This document shows, one piece after another, positions 1 through 13,980 of a stretch of 64,000 bases of DNA. Position 1 is the stretch's first letter. Each line of letters opens with the position of its first letter. The notes beneath the pieces are model-generated. The model did no database searches and was not told where the DNA came from. It saw only the letters and a list, made by a program, of their open reading frames with translations. A program made the position numbers and the translations under genes. This stretch comes from Ostrinia nubilalis (lineage: Eukaryota; Arthropoda; Insecta; Lepidoptera; Crambidae): assembly GCF_963855985.1 (NCBI RefSeq), contig NC_087092.1:13454001-13518000 (forward strand), in the 5' to 3' direction.

Positions 1-1316
1 CTTGCGATAAATTGACCCCAGTAAATCTTGCCCGGGGATAGACTCCGTAAGTTTGGGCAGGTTTTTGTGACGTTGCCAATTTGGGAAATGAATAACTGAT
101 TAAAAGCGAAATGGAATTAGGAAAAATAGAAAACCTGTCATTCTCAAGTTCATGATTAATCGTAACATAGGTAAATTAAATTTCCGGAAACTGAGTTTTC
201 CGGAAATCCACATTTTTTTAATTGCAACAGTGGACTTTATGAAAACCTACAATCTAAATTATGCCGTAAACAGTTAAATCATAGGTAAGTACATACCTAC
301 TTGTACACTGATTTCAATAGTTACAATACAACTGAAATCATGATGATCATACTATACAAACATTTATGTATTCTGTTCATGTCAAAAGTTCTTAATGACA
401 TGTTCAAATATTTTTTGATTTATAATCCTACTGGTACCTACCGAAGATGGAAAAAATCCACTTATTCTTTCCAACTTAGAAGCAATTGATGATCTCAAAT
501 CCCTAGTTAATTTTTTGCCAACCTAACAAGCTGTCAAAACGATTTGACAGTTTACCGATAAATATGAATACCGGTAATAAATTGCTTACCTTCTGCAGAC
601 GTTTATCCGGGCCCTCTGACAAAGTGCCGATAACTCCGAACATAAACTTGGATGTCTCAGTTACGGTTAGAATAAATATAAGATATATTTGTCGTTCTCT
701 TTCATCTTATTTTAGGACAATAATTTTGTTCAGTCCATTACGCCTTGCCAGTTTCAGGTCCGTATTAAAAACGAGGATAAAACTCAATTCAATCTCAGTC
801 ATAGATTCTGTCCTGTTATTGGTCAATGAATATTAAAATTGAATCAAACAAAAGCCTCAATCTATACTTGAGACTGAATCCAAAGCTGTCAAAATGACCG
901 AATAGCAAGACGCTTTTGTAAAACGACTTTCAAAAATTACTTCAAACTCGGAGAGATGCAACGTTTCAGTTGATGATTTATCTACCTTAATACAATAAGT
1001 AATGTTGAGCGTAAATCCACACTTGAGTTCGTTTCATAACACGGGCCTTAGATTCGTTTTACACTTTGTAAAACTTCGAATCTATACGAGTTAAGTTCTT
1101 ATCTCTTGGACGGGGATTTGCCAGTAAAGCAGTTACGACGCGAACTTCACTCTTTAGATTCGCAACTTAACTCCTACTCCATTCAACATAGTGTGAATGA
1201 GTCTTTTAATTTCTGCTCCTTAAAAATATGTATTGTAATAAAATCGTCCATTTGCGATGACAATGTGACATCTCGAATTATACGTTACTATAACTCGAGT
1301 CATTTAGAATTATCTA
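1..1316. other. AT-rich intergenic DNA, no gene seen
   Basis: No open frame here has coding character. The short frames present lack recognisable domains and are what AT-rich DNA gives by chance. No repeat family is recognised until the dispersed repeat at 1317. Confidence 0.5.
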
Positions 1317-1550
1317 TACTAATATTACAAATGCGAAAGTAACTCTGCCTGTCTGTCTGTCTGTCTGTCTTGCTTTCACGCCTAAACAACTGAAGCGATT
1401 TTGATGAATTTGGCATAGAGATAATTTGAGTCCCGGGAAAGGACATAGGATAGTTTTCATCCTGGTTTTTGAAACAGGGTCGCGCGCCATAAAGTTTTTC
1501 TGTGACAGACAAAATTCCACGCGGGCGAAGCCGCGGACGGAAAGCTAGTA
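1317..1550 (+). repeat. Lepidopteran dispersed repeat, copy 1
   Basis: The copy starts at ACTAATATTACAAATGCGAA, runs through a short (TGTC)n microsatellite at about 1347-1370, and ends in ACGCGGGCGAAGCCGCGG followed by AAAGCTAGT. The copy at 62581-62822 has the same order of blocks, and 50714-50933 is a diverged relative. This arrangement is widespread in moth and butterfly genomes as a SINE-like or short non-autonomous repeat. I cannot assign a named family. The open frames inside it are not genes. Confidence 0.7.
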
Positions 1551-4500
1551 ATACCTACTATAATTCGAATCACTGAACCAACTGAACACTGTCAGAGAAC
1601 ACTGTGAACCCCTAAACTAAGTAAGTGTCATCTGTAAATACCAAAACTTAAATAATAATAAGTAAATGCTGTTAGTTTATATCATGTAGGTATGAAATAA
1701 TATTTGTCATTCTACTGATGCCCTCACAAAGCTCACACGGAAACTGAGACGTAGTTTCCTCCATCGTCTGTCGAAAGGGGACAATAAATCTTCTCGAGAC
1801 CCCCTGAGGCGACAAAACCGAATTTACACACTTTTAGTTTGATAGTTACTTTAGGAGGTATACACTCGTCACGTGGCCTATTTAACTTGAGGTCGAAAGT
1901 GTAGTGTTATCCTTTCTGTGGCAAATCGAACCTCTTTGTTTTTTTTTTAAGAATTCTGTTTTTACCTTCTGTCTTATTTGTCATGGCAACGTACGAAATA
2001 AACACGAAGTAAATTCTACTTGTTTTTTCACTCTTTTGCACTCCCGTTCCTCCGATCCCTCACTGTCCTCAACACTTTCATTTACTACAAAAATTAAAAA
2101 ATAACTCCATGGTAACCATAAAATCATTTTGCAGTCTACCGTGCCAGAATAAAAGAATGGTTCGAAGTCAATGTAACCCCATTGTTTGTTTTGCACATTC
2201 TAATTCCATGCTTTTAAGGCTATGACTATGTATGACAGCACGTCAACTTAAATAATGTGGCACCCTATGTTATTAGTTAATTTAGTTATAATAGGTGCGA
2301 TTTTAGGAAGAATTAAGGTCCACAAGTTAGTAAAAGTGCTGACGAATATACTTACCTACTTAAAATAATTACGAATGTTATCTTTATAACACTTAATCTA
2401 TCTTTTTATTGTCTTAATTTACTTGTTAAGATTAATCATTCTCTAATAATGTTATCCACATAAGAAAGCAACCTAAATAAATAACGTAATTACGCACACC
2501 GATCTCATCTAATAAAACCGTACGTTCTAATTACTTTTGCTACCACTAACTTATTCAGTAAACCAAAGTAAAAAGGACATGGGTCTTTATTATTTTATCA
2601 TTTTCGAGATAATTAAAGACAATAATAAACTCGCTGAGCCCGAGGCTTACCGCGCTAACGCTAAAATAAACAACAGAATATTGCTTTATTCTGCAAAGAA
2701 ATATCGCAAAAATACTGGCTGAAAATGACTCACCTAATGCTACAACTTTGTCGCGAATGCGCTTTATTTTTAATGCGCACTTAGGATTTATTATGGCCAG
2801 CAACCTCGTGGAAGTATTAAAGAACCAACACTTTACCTTCATAATATAGGGTTAAAACTCGGCCATTTTAAACCTTTCTGTGCAACGAAAAAGGAAATAA
2901 AGCTCAAATTCGAATCATTAATCCAACCTGTAATCACGCAACTCACGCTACAAAAATCGCGGAAAATCAGGCAAAGACAAATAAACTGTACAGCCTACAG
3001 CCACTGGCTGGTGCGTGTTATTTCATTAGGATAATGAGCCCGGTGCGGCTAAAATGGATTCCGACATAGATGGTTATCCGTTGTACCTAAAGATAATATA
3101 AACATTTGCTAGGTCTGGTGGCAAAACACATTTATTATTTTGTGCTTGAATTGTTAGATTATTTTTTTAAAACCTCGCACTTATAATGCGTTGCTAAAAT
3201 AAATTACAAAACTGCAAGTTTTCACCTTTGTGACAAAACGTAAAAAAACACTTTCACTCCCTATAAAAACCGTCTGCCACATTTTAACCAGCAAAACAAA
3301 AATCTTCAGGCGACCGCCGCGCAGTAAACTGCTGTGGCAGTAACTACCAAGATATAAAAGTTTTATACCCCACGGATCCCTTGCCAATAACAATTCTCCG
3401 ACGTAACCCCAAAATGATTAATAATAGTGACAGCGCTTAGCCAATCCGGTGAACAATTTTAACTATCGAGAACTCAGTGACGTCACATAGTAAAGTGTAG
3501 GTGGTACTGGAGACAAAGAAACATAATAAGTACTTAGTAATAGTAATACACTTTTAATTTATCTTCACTTGGATATACCATACTTAGCTGTAAGTTTCCC
3601 CAAAGTGTAAATCAAAATTAAATCAAATAACCAGATTTAAAAATCTATCGTCAATAAACTGTTTGAATACCTTACTATGTCATTTTAATAAATTGAAACC
3701 TCAATTCTGATTAAAAATAATTAAGAGAAATAGACTGAATTCTCAAACTAAATTGTCACAAACTAGAAAACTCAATAAGATTCTAACCAAAAACGACTCG
3801 AGTTAGAACATCTTGGAAACTTTAATCCGTCTGGTCTGCGTGAGACTAATAACTAAGTTTTGTTTTAAAATGCTAATTGCAAAACTTTGCAGCGAAAATT
3901 ATGTACAAAAGGAAAAATTACATTTTATTTTCTCATTTGGCTAAGTTTCCCTTGTGATTACAATATTTTAGCAAAAAAAATAATTAGTGTTTTTCCAGGA
4001 ATGTTCATAGTTCCCGGGGGATGGATCTTTCTTTGACTACCCGAGAGTCAAGTTAGCTAGGGCGATATTATATTGACTACCCACTATAATTTGAACTTTA
4101 AGGCCTTGTCTGTTAGTACAATGGAAAATTTTGAGAATTGCTTTATCCATTAGCCAAATTAGGCTAAACTATTATGAGCTTAAGATTTAGTTACAAACCT
4201 TAAAATTCAGCTTTTGACTCTTTCAACGGCGATATTGTTAAACAAAATTGGCCCTTTTCACATTTAGGTACGTTTTTGTTGAGTATTTATTACTTCGACA
4301 AGCAATAAATCATTTTTTCATAGTAACAAATTGTATTTCTTTCTAATTTTGATGAATCATTCTGACATCTGTTTGAAACGTAATCTAATCGATCAAATCC
4401 GATACACACTGCAGCGAGGCTAAAATATCGTTTGTTGTTTTATTGGTTTGTGGGTTATCCATCATTTAGCCTTTCAATATGAAATATTAATATGTTGTAA

Positions 4501-7500
4501 TGTGTTTCACACCAAGTGCATCTTGTAACGCGAAGTATTTATAATATAAATTCCGGTGAAATGTTTTCAGAAAGTGTTCTATAACTACACTAATTTTGGT
4601 TTATTATCTCTATTTTTTTAACCTTAAAATAGACTATTATGATTACGAGAATTTACGTACCATCCTAGTACATGTGGGAGTAACTCCCACTTTTTGTTTT
4701 AAATTCATAAAGCATTCACTTCATGTGAGTACAAAGCAAACGTAGGCGTGACCCAGTGACACCCAGCATCTCTAACATTTACCTGATTTTGAAACTGCCT
4801 TCGATTTATTGAAACTACAAAAGAAAATGCTGAAGGAAAAATGCTTATTCAAATAATAATGGTAAATACAAAGATACAGAGTCCAAATTCTTATACAGAG
4901 TAGTTGAATTGATTGAGGAAAGAAACCAATCTCAAGGAGGGAAAAAACAATCTTGAACCGAGCCACTTGAGCTCCCCTGGCGACTTAATACATTTTCCAA
5001 CTACCTGTTTAAATTTGTATTATGAACTTAAATATGTATATTTGAACAAGCTCTTATAATATTAGAGAAAGATTGAACAAATTAATAACGTTATAGGTAA
5101 AGGAAAAATGTTATTTAATAATTGAGATAGTATCTTTCTTTTGCGTTATTTTTTACAACAAATAGCGCATACAACTCCATTTCGTAGCAAAATATCACCC
5201 AGAAAGATATCATGAAAATAAAACCGTATTTAATCATTTTTATGTAGTTATCAAAAACTATTTAATTCTTTAGCAACTACTGTTACAGAATACAATAAAT
5301 ATATTTTAGGAACTCATGTAGAATACGTTACATATTGTATATTCCGTGATAACGTCACCCCCGTAATGTTTATGGCCCACACGTAGCACAAACACGTAAC
5401 AGGAAAATGTGGATCTGCCTTACCTCACACATGTCTGCTACATTAGGTAAGTAGACTGCTTATGTTATGGCAGCTGCATTATTTTAACGTAATATAACAT
5501 ATTATTATATTTTTCTTCTCAATCACTACACTCTTGACGGAGTGGTCATTGACGTCAGGAATTTGGATTGTTGTGGCGGATGTTGCTATAATATACAATA
5601 GGCTAGTTTCCTATAACGTTAAGTCCGTCTATTACATTATCAAAAAATATTTGACTTTAAATAGTTAACTGACGGACTAATTCAAACTCTTGCTTTTTTA
5701 TCCAGGAAACATCCCTATATACCTATCAAAGTATAAGAATTTTCTTAAGTAAACGGGAGTAATTCCCTCGGCTCTGATACAAGAAGTATATTGTGGAATC
5801 AAACATTTAAACAGAGCGATAGTTATTGAATATTTTTGGTTTCTGAAGTCAATGAATCAGATCCAATAGTAGGTAATAGATCTTTTAAATGATTACCGCA
5901 AGTTTTTTGTTTTTATTTAGTTTATCTAAATTATCTTAAATAAACAATAGGTATAATTTGTCGAGTTAGTTGACTAAATTATCACACACCACACGCTATT
6001 ATTCCACGCCAATTTAGTAATTTTCTTGCCCTAATAAACATAGAAAGCTCTATCTATACCCGCCCTGCGCAAATGAGGGAGGGCTCGCTCAACGATAGGA
6101 TCTTCCCTTTTTGCTCGTGTTATAGCCCGTGAAAACTACCCTACAAAAATATATCTGGCCCTAAACAAACTACTGGGAATTCATCCTCTCCGATGAGCTA
6201 GTGAGCTCAGTGACTGTGAGCTCGTTGAGTTCATCCCAGTAACAGTGCAACACCATCCCCCGAGCGCTTCTTTGCATAATTTATGCATGGAACAGCTATG
6301 TCCTAAGCACTAAGTAATCGAATCATTGGACTTTTCAATTTGCCTTTTCTAATGGCAGTGTTTTAAAGGTAATTTTCATCAAGTTCTCTTACAAGTAAAT
6401 ACTCAGAACAAGACATTATGTGAGTAATATAAATTGTTTTTGTTCATTTAAAGACATTGTTTCTTATCTGAAAATCCCAAACTTTTTGTATCTTAATCTT
6501 TAAAACCATTCATCCCAGGCTCCTTAAATTTTCAACATTGAAAAGATTCAAGTATACTGTTTGGATAATGACTCTATTATACTAATTGTAGAGTTGTAAT
6601 AGGTTTAATCGAATCAATTGCGTGCGCCTCATGTAGTATTCAATCGATTACAAAGGTTGGGTAGGCAGATCAGATTAAACCAGTATCATGAAGACGTTAT
6701 TTACGAAACACTGAATAATTAAATTCATTAGGTACTGTACATGGACCATCGAGGGGATATAATACATAGTGAAGTGCCGGATTTACGATATCGGGGTTGT
6801 TAAAATTGATTAATATACGAATCCATTAATTGGAAGTACCTACCCACTATCTTGAGTTACCGTCGTAAAACTGTGCTACGCGAGTAAGATAGTAGAAATC
6901 AAAGGTAGTTTATGAAGTCAATCAAAAATTAATAGTTATTAAATTTTTATTCTTCTAATTACAGTTGTAATCTTGATTTCACATTTTAATGACATCTAAG
7001 GATGAAAAAGTAGGAGTCTACAAACAAGTTACAAAAAAGTAGGAGTCTTTTTACATCCAATCAGGTTTCATTCAATTTTAACTGCCCTTCAGGCAATCAA
7101 CTAATCTCAGAGGCTTTCAGCAATCAAGACTATTTGCAAACGTTTAAGTTGCCAAAATCCTCTGGGGTAGGTAACCTTTCATTTTTGCCCGGCATATTTT
7201 TGTGCGAGTAAAACGTATAACCAATAAAAGTGCCACGAATTTCGTTTCACATAAACATAGGAAACGTTTTAGTGAAAATACGTGATCACTAAAAGCTCCA
7301 GTAAACCGCTTCATGCTGAAGCAGCCAATAAGCGTTTTGTTAAAAAATGACTCTTTTATGCGCCAACGCGTAATAGCTCGAAACCTATTCCGGGCTTTAA
7401 TGTTTGAGGAAATTACTTATTTCACGGTTGCTGCAAACCGTATTACGCACGCGTATACGCTTACTTAGCAAAACAATCTGGCACTATTCGGATATTTGAT

Positions 7501-9111
7501 TAACTTACTCGGCAGAGCTCGTTATTCCATGTGTAGACAATTATGTCTAGCTAGGAAATAAATACGTTCTCTGCAGAGGATTGTGATCAGTGGAATGAAC
7601 TCTAATGAGAAGTTTATTTCAGTGCCTTCCCTTTATACGTAAAGAACCAGAATGTTCGTGTCGTGAGGCTTTCATATGATGAGAGATACTTAGCTACCCA
7701 TAATTTTATAAGATGACTGTGGCATCTTATGTGGATTTTGAAACAAAAATTACAGATTTGTTTTCGTGTACACAAAACACATTTACATACTTAACATTTA
7801 TTTCACTCTTTGTTTGGCAGCTTTCCGTAAATATTTGATCCACAAACGATTGCCTGTGACCAGAACCTTAAAAGTCCAACGTAAATCCAACAGCTCACCC
7901 TTCAAACTTAACCGCAATAGTTTGTTTAATCCCCGGCGTACATATAAATGAACTTAACTACTTTATTTGCCGATTCCTGCCCTAGCCACAATAAGATTGC
8001 ATTTACATTGAGGCCACTTGTTTTCATTTAATGATAGATACTTAATTTTCTATTACTATAAAAATTCAAGACAATGTTTGAAACCTGTATCCTAAGGCAT
8101 TTCTAGTCTGTAAACCAAGGTTGTTTTTTTTTGTTTTCATATGTTAACTTCTCACAGCATGGAATAACTTAATGTTAGTATTTTCAGGCGATATTAAAAC
8201 ACCTCGTTTCCCGATGAGCGTCTTTCCTGACTCATTTTTACTTAGAGAAGACTAAGACTGAAAAAAAAGGTAATAAAAAGAATAAAACGTTTTATTGATC
8301 ACTAATGTAAAAGAAGAACTCACAAAAGCATAATCATGTGGAAAGTCGTACTTGATCGACAAAAAGACATTGCCTAACGTCTATTCCATTTCTGATCCCT
8401 GTATTGTGAATCTCACCCTGCATATCTTAGAATACGATACGGCATAATTTTGTTTACGTTTGCCGCATCAAGATATGCAGGCCTCTGTCTGCTAATGTGA
8501 AGGCGCCCTAAGACAGCCTTGAATAAGCCGGGGTCCCCCGGAATCCTTCCGGAATAAATTATCCCTCTTCGCCGCATCCTTTGTTCCGCGATGTGCCGGG
8601 TATGGCTGACCCGACTACCAACTGAATTCGTACAGTTCACATCACATCAGACCATACATTTTTGTAGCAAAAGATCCCTTATTACAAGGACGTAAGAAGT
8701 CACAGTGTACAGCTTGCATGCTCTGTGCATCCCTCGTTAGGTCGAGTTGCTTTTGCGCTTTGTCGACCGGGCCTGCAGGTAGTGTATTTTTAAATGGATC
8801 GAGAATTGTTTCTAACTGGAGGTCCCCTGCCTGTACCATGAACATTACTTTCTAACTCGATGTCCCCTGTAAGTAGTACGATGAAAACTAAACAGTACAA
8901 TTTTGGTTTGTACGTCGAACAATGATGGAAGACCTTTTGTATAATTCCAATACAATTTCATTATCTTCAATGTAAGGCTTCCATCACATACAATATTTTA
9001 TGTAGGTGATATAACCGAAGTATGTGCAGAATAAAAGATAAATAACTATACTTCCTGTATTTCAGAGACATATTTCGCTACGTCTCTAGCTTCTAGATCT
9101 AGTTAGCACAT
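1551..9111. other. Intergenic DNA, no gene seen
   Basis: Mostly AT-rich sequence without recognisable coding exons. One stretch, about 8380-8860, is less AT-rich and has overlapping minus-strand frames of 67-75 codons (8413-8640, 8642-8845). They match nothing I know. They could be an old retroelement remnant, but the sequence does not decide. Confidence 0.45.
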
Positions 9112-9262
9112 AACTGAGGCACTGCTTGATGTGTGGAAGCGGCACGGGAGAGGTGACATTGACATAATATTATGGACAGAGTATAGGTACAAATCTGAAG
9201 CACACGCTGACGTTTGACATCACAAAAACACTCTCCCGTGCCGCCCCCATACCTTAGGCACT
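9112..9262. repeat. MITE-like inverted repeat
   Basis: Two arms face each other: GCGGCACGGGAGAG near 9139 and its reverse complement CTCTCCCGTGCCGC near 9231. A weaker outer match (GCACTG... on both sides) extends the pair. The size of about 150 bp and lack of coding content suit a miniature inverted-repeat element. No clear target-site duplication was found. Confidence 0.4.
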
Positions 9263-9340
9263 GATACAGTTAAGCTATAAAATTATTCTAACGATCACCT
9301 AGTCTCAAACTCTACTTCTGGTTGTTCGTATTCTCACTCT

Positions 9341-9463
9341 TAGGCTGAGTTGCACCACCTAACTTTAACGGTAACTATGACGTCAACCGGTGCTTTTTGT
9401 ATGGAGTTTAACAGATTTTTAACGTTTCTCAAAGTTAAAGTAAGATGGTGCAACCCAGCCTTA
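9341..9463. mobile_element. MITE, family 1, copy 1
   Basis: A 120-bp element with inverted ends: TAGGCTGAGTTGCACCACCT on the left and AGATGGTGCAACCCAGCCTTA on the right. The interior has the TTTTTGTATGGAGTTT block also found in the second copy at 30894-31016. The two copies are similar over their whole length, which supports a single family. It is non-coding. Confidence 0.7.
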
Positions 9464-10133
9464 GTAGGTAAAACGATTTAAAAGACGTATAGTTACGGCT
9501 GTTCAGGCGTTGTTGGCTAAGTGTAGAACTAACGTGCATTTATGACGATATAAAACATTCAAGAAAAACAGTTTTTGGAGAGCGCTCTTGGGGCGGAATA
9601 ACATTTCTACGAGTATTTCCAGCGGAGTCTCTACGGACCCGTATCATGAGATATTTGGGTTCCTATTTCAACATTACGAACGATGACAAGGAGATAGCTA
9701 ATTCGTTGAAAGTTAAGGTCACGTTTGAATTATTGGCTCATATTTCATGAAGTACTAATTGCCGTTACGTATTCTTTTATGACCATGGAAAACATTGTGA
9801 AATGAAAACAAGCTATGAATTTTAATACATCTATGACACCAGCAGATTGCGAAGTGATAATCAACAAATGTTTATGTAACTGTTTCAAATATAAAAACAC
9901 ACTGTACCCATATATGAGTCAATTCCAAGCCAATATTTATCAAACGTTGAAAACATAACCCTCCTGGCGGAGTCGGGTAAAAATATAGCTACCAATTTAA
10001 CTCTGAATACTTAGAACCTTAGTTTTGGGAATCCACTTAATATCTTTCATTCCTTATTCACAACATTGCTGAAGTCTATTTGCGATACTCCACTCTCAAA
10101 ACTGTGCAACGAGGTCAATACTTTCCTCTAGAC

Positions 10134-10329
10134 CAGGGTTTCCCAATCTATGGGTCGCGACCCAGTGGTGGGTCGCGAGCGAACATTGTGTGGCCCTACC
10201 TGTAGAACGACGACACACCACCCTACCAATCCAACCACTGGGCAGCGGGCGAAATTTCCTATAGGTGGGTCCTGAGTTTGGGAACGTGTATTAGATGAGT
10301 CGTAACCCAGACAACTTTGGGAACTACTT
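10134..10329. mobile_element. hAT-type MITE with 8-bp TSD
   Basis: A 196-bp element begins CAGGGTTTCCCAATCT and ends with a TTTGGGAACTACTT block, so the ends are imperfect inverted repeats of the hAT pattern (CAGGG...TCCCAA). It is flanked by the direct repeat CTCTAGAC at 10126-10133 and 10330-10337. An 8-bp duplication is diagnostic for the hAT superfamily. The interior carries GGGTCGCGACCC palindromic blocks and no coding sequence. Confidence 0.75.
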
Positions 10330-10337
10330 CTCTAGAC

Positions 10338-13300
10338 GTTTCTAGAGTGCGCTAGTAGTGCTAGTACTAAGCAAGTATGCTGCTATCCAGCTTTAAAATT
10401 TAAGGTTGGCTTCTTGTAGAATGTAGAAAGTTACGTGACGGCGAAGTGCATAATGTCCGTATAACACTATAACTTTGTTACCATTTATGCTACTTCTTGT
10501 AAAAGCTAAGTTTAGTTTCAAGTAACAGTAGGTATGCTTAATATCGGGTGAAAATGATAGCCAACAACCGTTAATGACTGTTTTGGAAATTACTAGCTGA
10601 AGCTGTGTTATTATGACACGGTCTGACTATCTTAACGACAATAATTTGAAGTTAATAATATTGTGTCCGCTGACTACGACTTATTTCATTTCTTACTTTA
10701 CGTAGGTAGTGTAGCAATTTGATATTAATACTAGTTTTCTGAATTTATCTGTGTTATTTTTGAAATATAATTTATAATATAATAATTTGACAGCATTACG
10801 TAGATATTTCACAAATTTCCCAGAGTATCCAGGCAGAAATGACAACAAACCCGCACAGAGGCCACAACGCAAACGTCACAAACCACAGCGTATGGTGACA
10901 AACTAATTAATTAATTAGGCCATAATTATGCCAGAATAAATACTTTCAGTGGCCTCGTTCAACCAATAATCAAATACCGTGACGGCAAAATTAAATATGA
11001 AACTAAATTGGATAATTATTTTGTGAGAAACGATCTATTTGCACGACTTTCCGAATAACTTAATAAACAGGTAGCTGTCTGTAACTGTTACCTTGGATCA
11101 CGTACAAATCAATTAAGAAAACACGGCTGAATCATTCTAAACCTTGAACCAGAACCTTAGAATGAATATTTTATTGTCTACCTACAAAGTTCACAATCAC
11201 TATATTCCAACAAACTTTAAAAACCTTTTTTCTTGCATCTGAGCTCTACGTACATTATGGGAAAACTTCAGAAAAGGGTATCTAATCAACAACTTCATTG
11301 ACCCTTCAGCTCCGATCCGTAAAACAACGAACAAACATAACGCACGGCTTAAATCATATGTCTCATGTCAAGCCCTAACCCTTTTTGCGAGAACGAAGTC
11401 ATGCAAACAAAACGTCGTATTTATGTTGAAAGCGATTCGACTTATTTCAGGGTTTCGTACCTACCTTTCAAGAAATAAAGGAACCCATAGGATCACTCGG
11501 TTATCCGGCTGTCAGTTTGCCTGTCAGAGCTTTTTTGTCACGAACGCGTGGTGGTATAATCTTGATATAATGTGTGACATAAAAATCAAACTATTTCTAT
11601 AGTATAGAGTACATTTCCAAATATTTATTTAAGGTAATAAAAATGTGTCTTATAGCAAATGATAAAGTACAAACCCAGAAAATCTTTAGCTATGTAGATT
11701 GTAGAAATTAACAATAATTATAGGAGAAGGTTCGAAAATCGTCTAGGCGCGGTTTTCTAATAACGGTTTCTACCTAATGGATATAAATTTTTCGTAAGTT
11801 ATCTTATTAACCGAAGCGATGTCCTTGAAAGCATTTCATGAAATTACAGGTCTTCATAGTTTATGAAAGTCATGTTAGAAGTATTGAAATTTTTGAATAT
11901 TTGATACTGTGAAAGCAAGGACAGGAGTAGAAATACGTTTATTGCTTGGCGTGACCTAATGGCATTGGCGGCAAGGTGAGGGTTACTGTCTATTCGGCTA
12001 TGTTCTATTATGTGAAACCAACCCATCGTATACAAATGTTATTTCAAAATACCTATCATTTCATGTATCAATAGTTATATTAACACTAGCCCGCGACTTC
12101 GCACGCGTGGAAATAGTTTGATTAATGTTTTCCGTTTTTGCAGCATTTTTTTTTTTTAGTGCTCCACCTTCCTCGATATGTTACATGAATACCTACCTAC
12201 CTACCGTAGCACTTTGACAACGTGTGACTACGCCTTTCCAAACATAAAAATTGCTATGCAACTACATTAGCAACTTTGTTCAGTTCAATATTCTGAAAAT
12301 CTTGTTTTATACTTTTTCAGCGTCGTTTTTTGTCGTAGTTGGGTTTTAGTTTTTTTACTTTTCATTGAAATGGAACGCGAAAGCTGAAAATCTTAAATCT
12401 CATTATATTTTCGATTTGGTTGTAGAGAATTTTAATCAAATGTCTAGCATAATACCATGATATTGATCAAACAAATAACATTGCAATAATAATATTGTCC
12501 TACTGAAAGCCATAAGAGCATACCCATGGGCAAAGGATAGCGACACACATTTTCCCTAACATTATGTAAACCACGATAACTTATTTCGGCTGGGACGTAA
12601 ATTTAATTCTACGTTGAATATTACATAGATTGAAGTGAATACCTAGGTAGGTAATTAGCTAAAATTGGTTTATGTAAACACATAAAGTTAATCAAAATAT
12701 AATGTTGGTTTTGTTGAATGTTGGTATTGTGTTGTTTTGTGTTATTTCTGATCCTTTTAAATATCTACGTATCAAATTGTCTCCAAAAGGGAAAGAGACA
12801 ATACATATTAACATCAACATTCTGATGATGATTATTATTATTAGAGACCTAATGACCTTTCATTAGGTCTCTACCGCAGGAGCTCGACCCTTTGTTATGT
12901 ACCAGGGACAATTAATGTTGATAGAGGATATCCAGATATATCCAGAGATAAGATATTTCTACCTTACATTAATAAAATAATGCTAGCTCACACAAGGAAG
13001 AAATATTTTCTTATTATCACGGCCGTGACTGATTCTGGTTAAAGGTAACTGTGACATGCCTTTGTCTCCATAATTACTGTCACCAAAAGCTTATTGCCCT
13101 GGCTATAAATAATGAAGACAACGGTTAATTATTGTTTATTAAATGTTAATAAGTACCTACCACCTCTATCTCTATTGCCAATTGAAATAGTAATTCTATA
13201 AAGTCTGAAAAGCCATTGTCGATGATCCATAGAGCAAACAGTTTTGTAGGCTGATCTGAATTTCTTTGCACCATAAATTTATTATATCTTTAATCTTTGA

Positions 13301-13600
13301 ATAAGGTTTCACATAATAATAAATCAGTATTATGTACAAGCAAATATGTGGGTAAATCGAAGGAAAGTAAGTTCAGATAAATTGTAACATTTCGTATTTC
13401 CTGTAATATGGAGCGAAAACTCTTTCAACTTTGCTTCATTCACGTTGCCGCAATCTAAAAACCTCTTCTTCAGTCGAAACATTTTATAATTTTCACGTTT
13501 TATCAAACCGTAGACACAACATCCCATTATTATTTAATAATGACATCAATCATAACGTTAATTAAAAAGTTACAGAGCAATTTTCGTTGTGCCGGTGTTT
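10338..13600. other. Intergenic DNA with small repeat fragments
   Basis: No gene is seen. It holds a short tail of a dispersed repeat near 12088-12117 (CTAGCCCGCGACTTCGCACG), the half-foldback at 12278-12366, a CCTA run near 12193, and a perfect 12-bp hairpin at about 12844-12873 (AGAGACCTAATG and its complement around a 6-bp loop). Confidence 0.5.
12278..12366 (+). repeat. Single-arm copy of the 28302-28510 foldback family
   Basis: It carries CAGTTCAATATTCTGAAAAT, a CTTGTTTTATACTTTTTCAG block, and TTGTCGTAGTTGGGTTTTAG in the same order as the right arm of the foldback at 28302-28510. Only one arm is present, so this is a truncated copy or solo relative. It is non-coding. Confidence 0.6.
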
Positions 13601-13730
13601 ATCACTCACCTGAAATTTTCCAGTGAACTTTCTCACAAAGACCTCGGCTTAGTACAAAACAGATTAGCCGTGTCGGCGAAATAAATCGTTTGCCGCCGAT
13701 ATCCATGCAAACAAAAGAAGGCGTACTTAC

Positions 13731-13980
13731 CGAAATTTGGTTGAGAAAATCGGGAGTACTGGAACTGGGGCGGGCGCAACAGGCAGCTTAGGAGATACAC
13801 ACAGTTGGGTTTAGGAGCATTGTTTCACACAGATTAATTTTTCACTGGTTCTTGTACCGGTTAGGGGTGAAGGCTGGCGCGGCGTTCGGCCGGCCCGGTA
13901 GCGCGTTGGGGTCTGAGACGAGCCGCCCGCCCCCGCCGCCCGCCCCCCGCGTGAGCCTTCGTTTAGTGTTCGCGCCCTTT
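13731..13980 (-). promoter_or_regulatory. GC-rich candidate promoter / 5' non-coding exon
   Basis: A short island of strongly GC-rich, CpG-rich sequence (about 13860-13960) stands out from the AT-rich surroundings. Downstream on the minus strand a strong splice-donor match, TCG|GTAAGTA, falls at 13731/13730, and a second, CAG|GTGAGTG, lies near 13608. A GC-rich start region followed by a good donor is what the first, untranslated exon of a host gene often looks like. Its coding exons would lie to the left, possibly outside the window, because none are recognised within 1-13600. This is inference from composition and splice motifs only. Confidence 0.35.

Noticed and set aside
8413..8845. Two adjacent minus-strand frames
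   Set aside because: Slightly better composition than surroundings but no match to a family; left as unassigned DNA.
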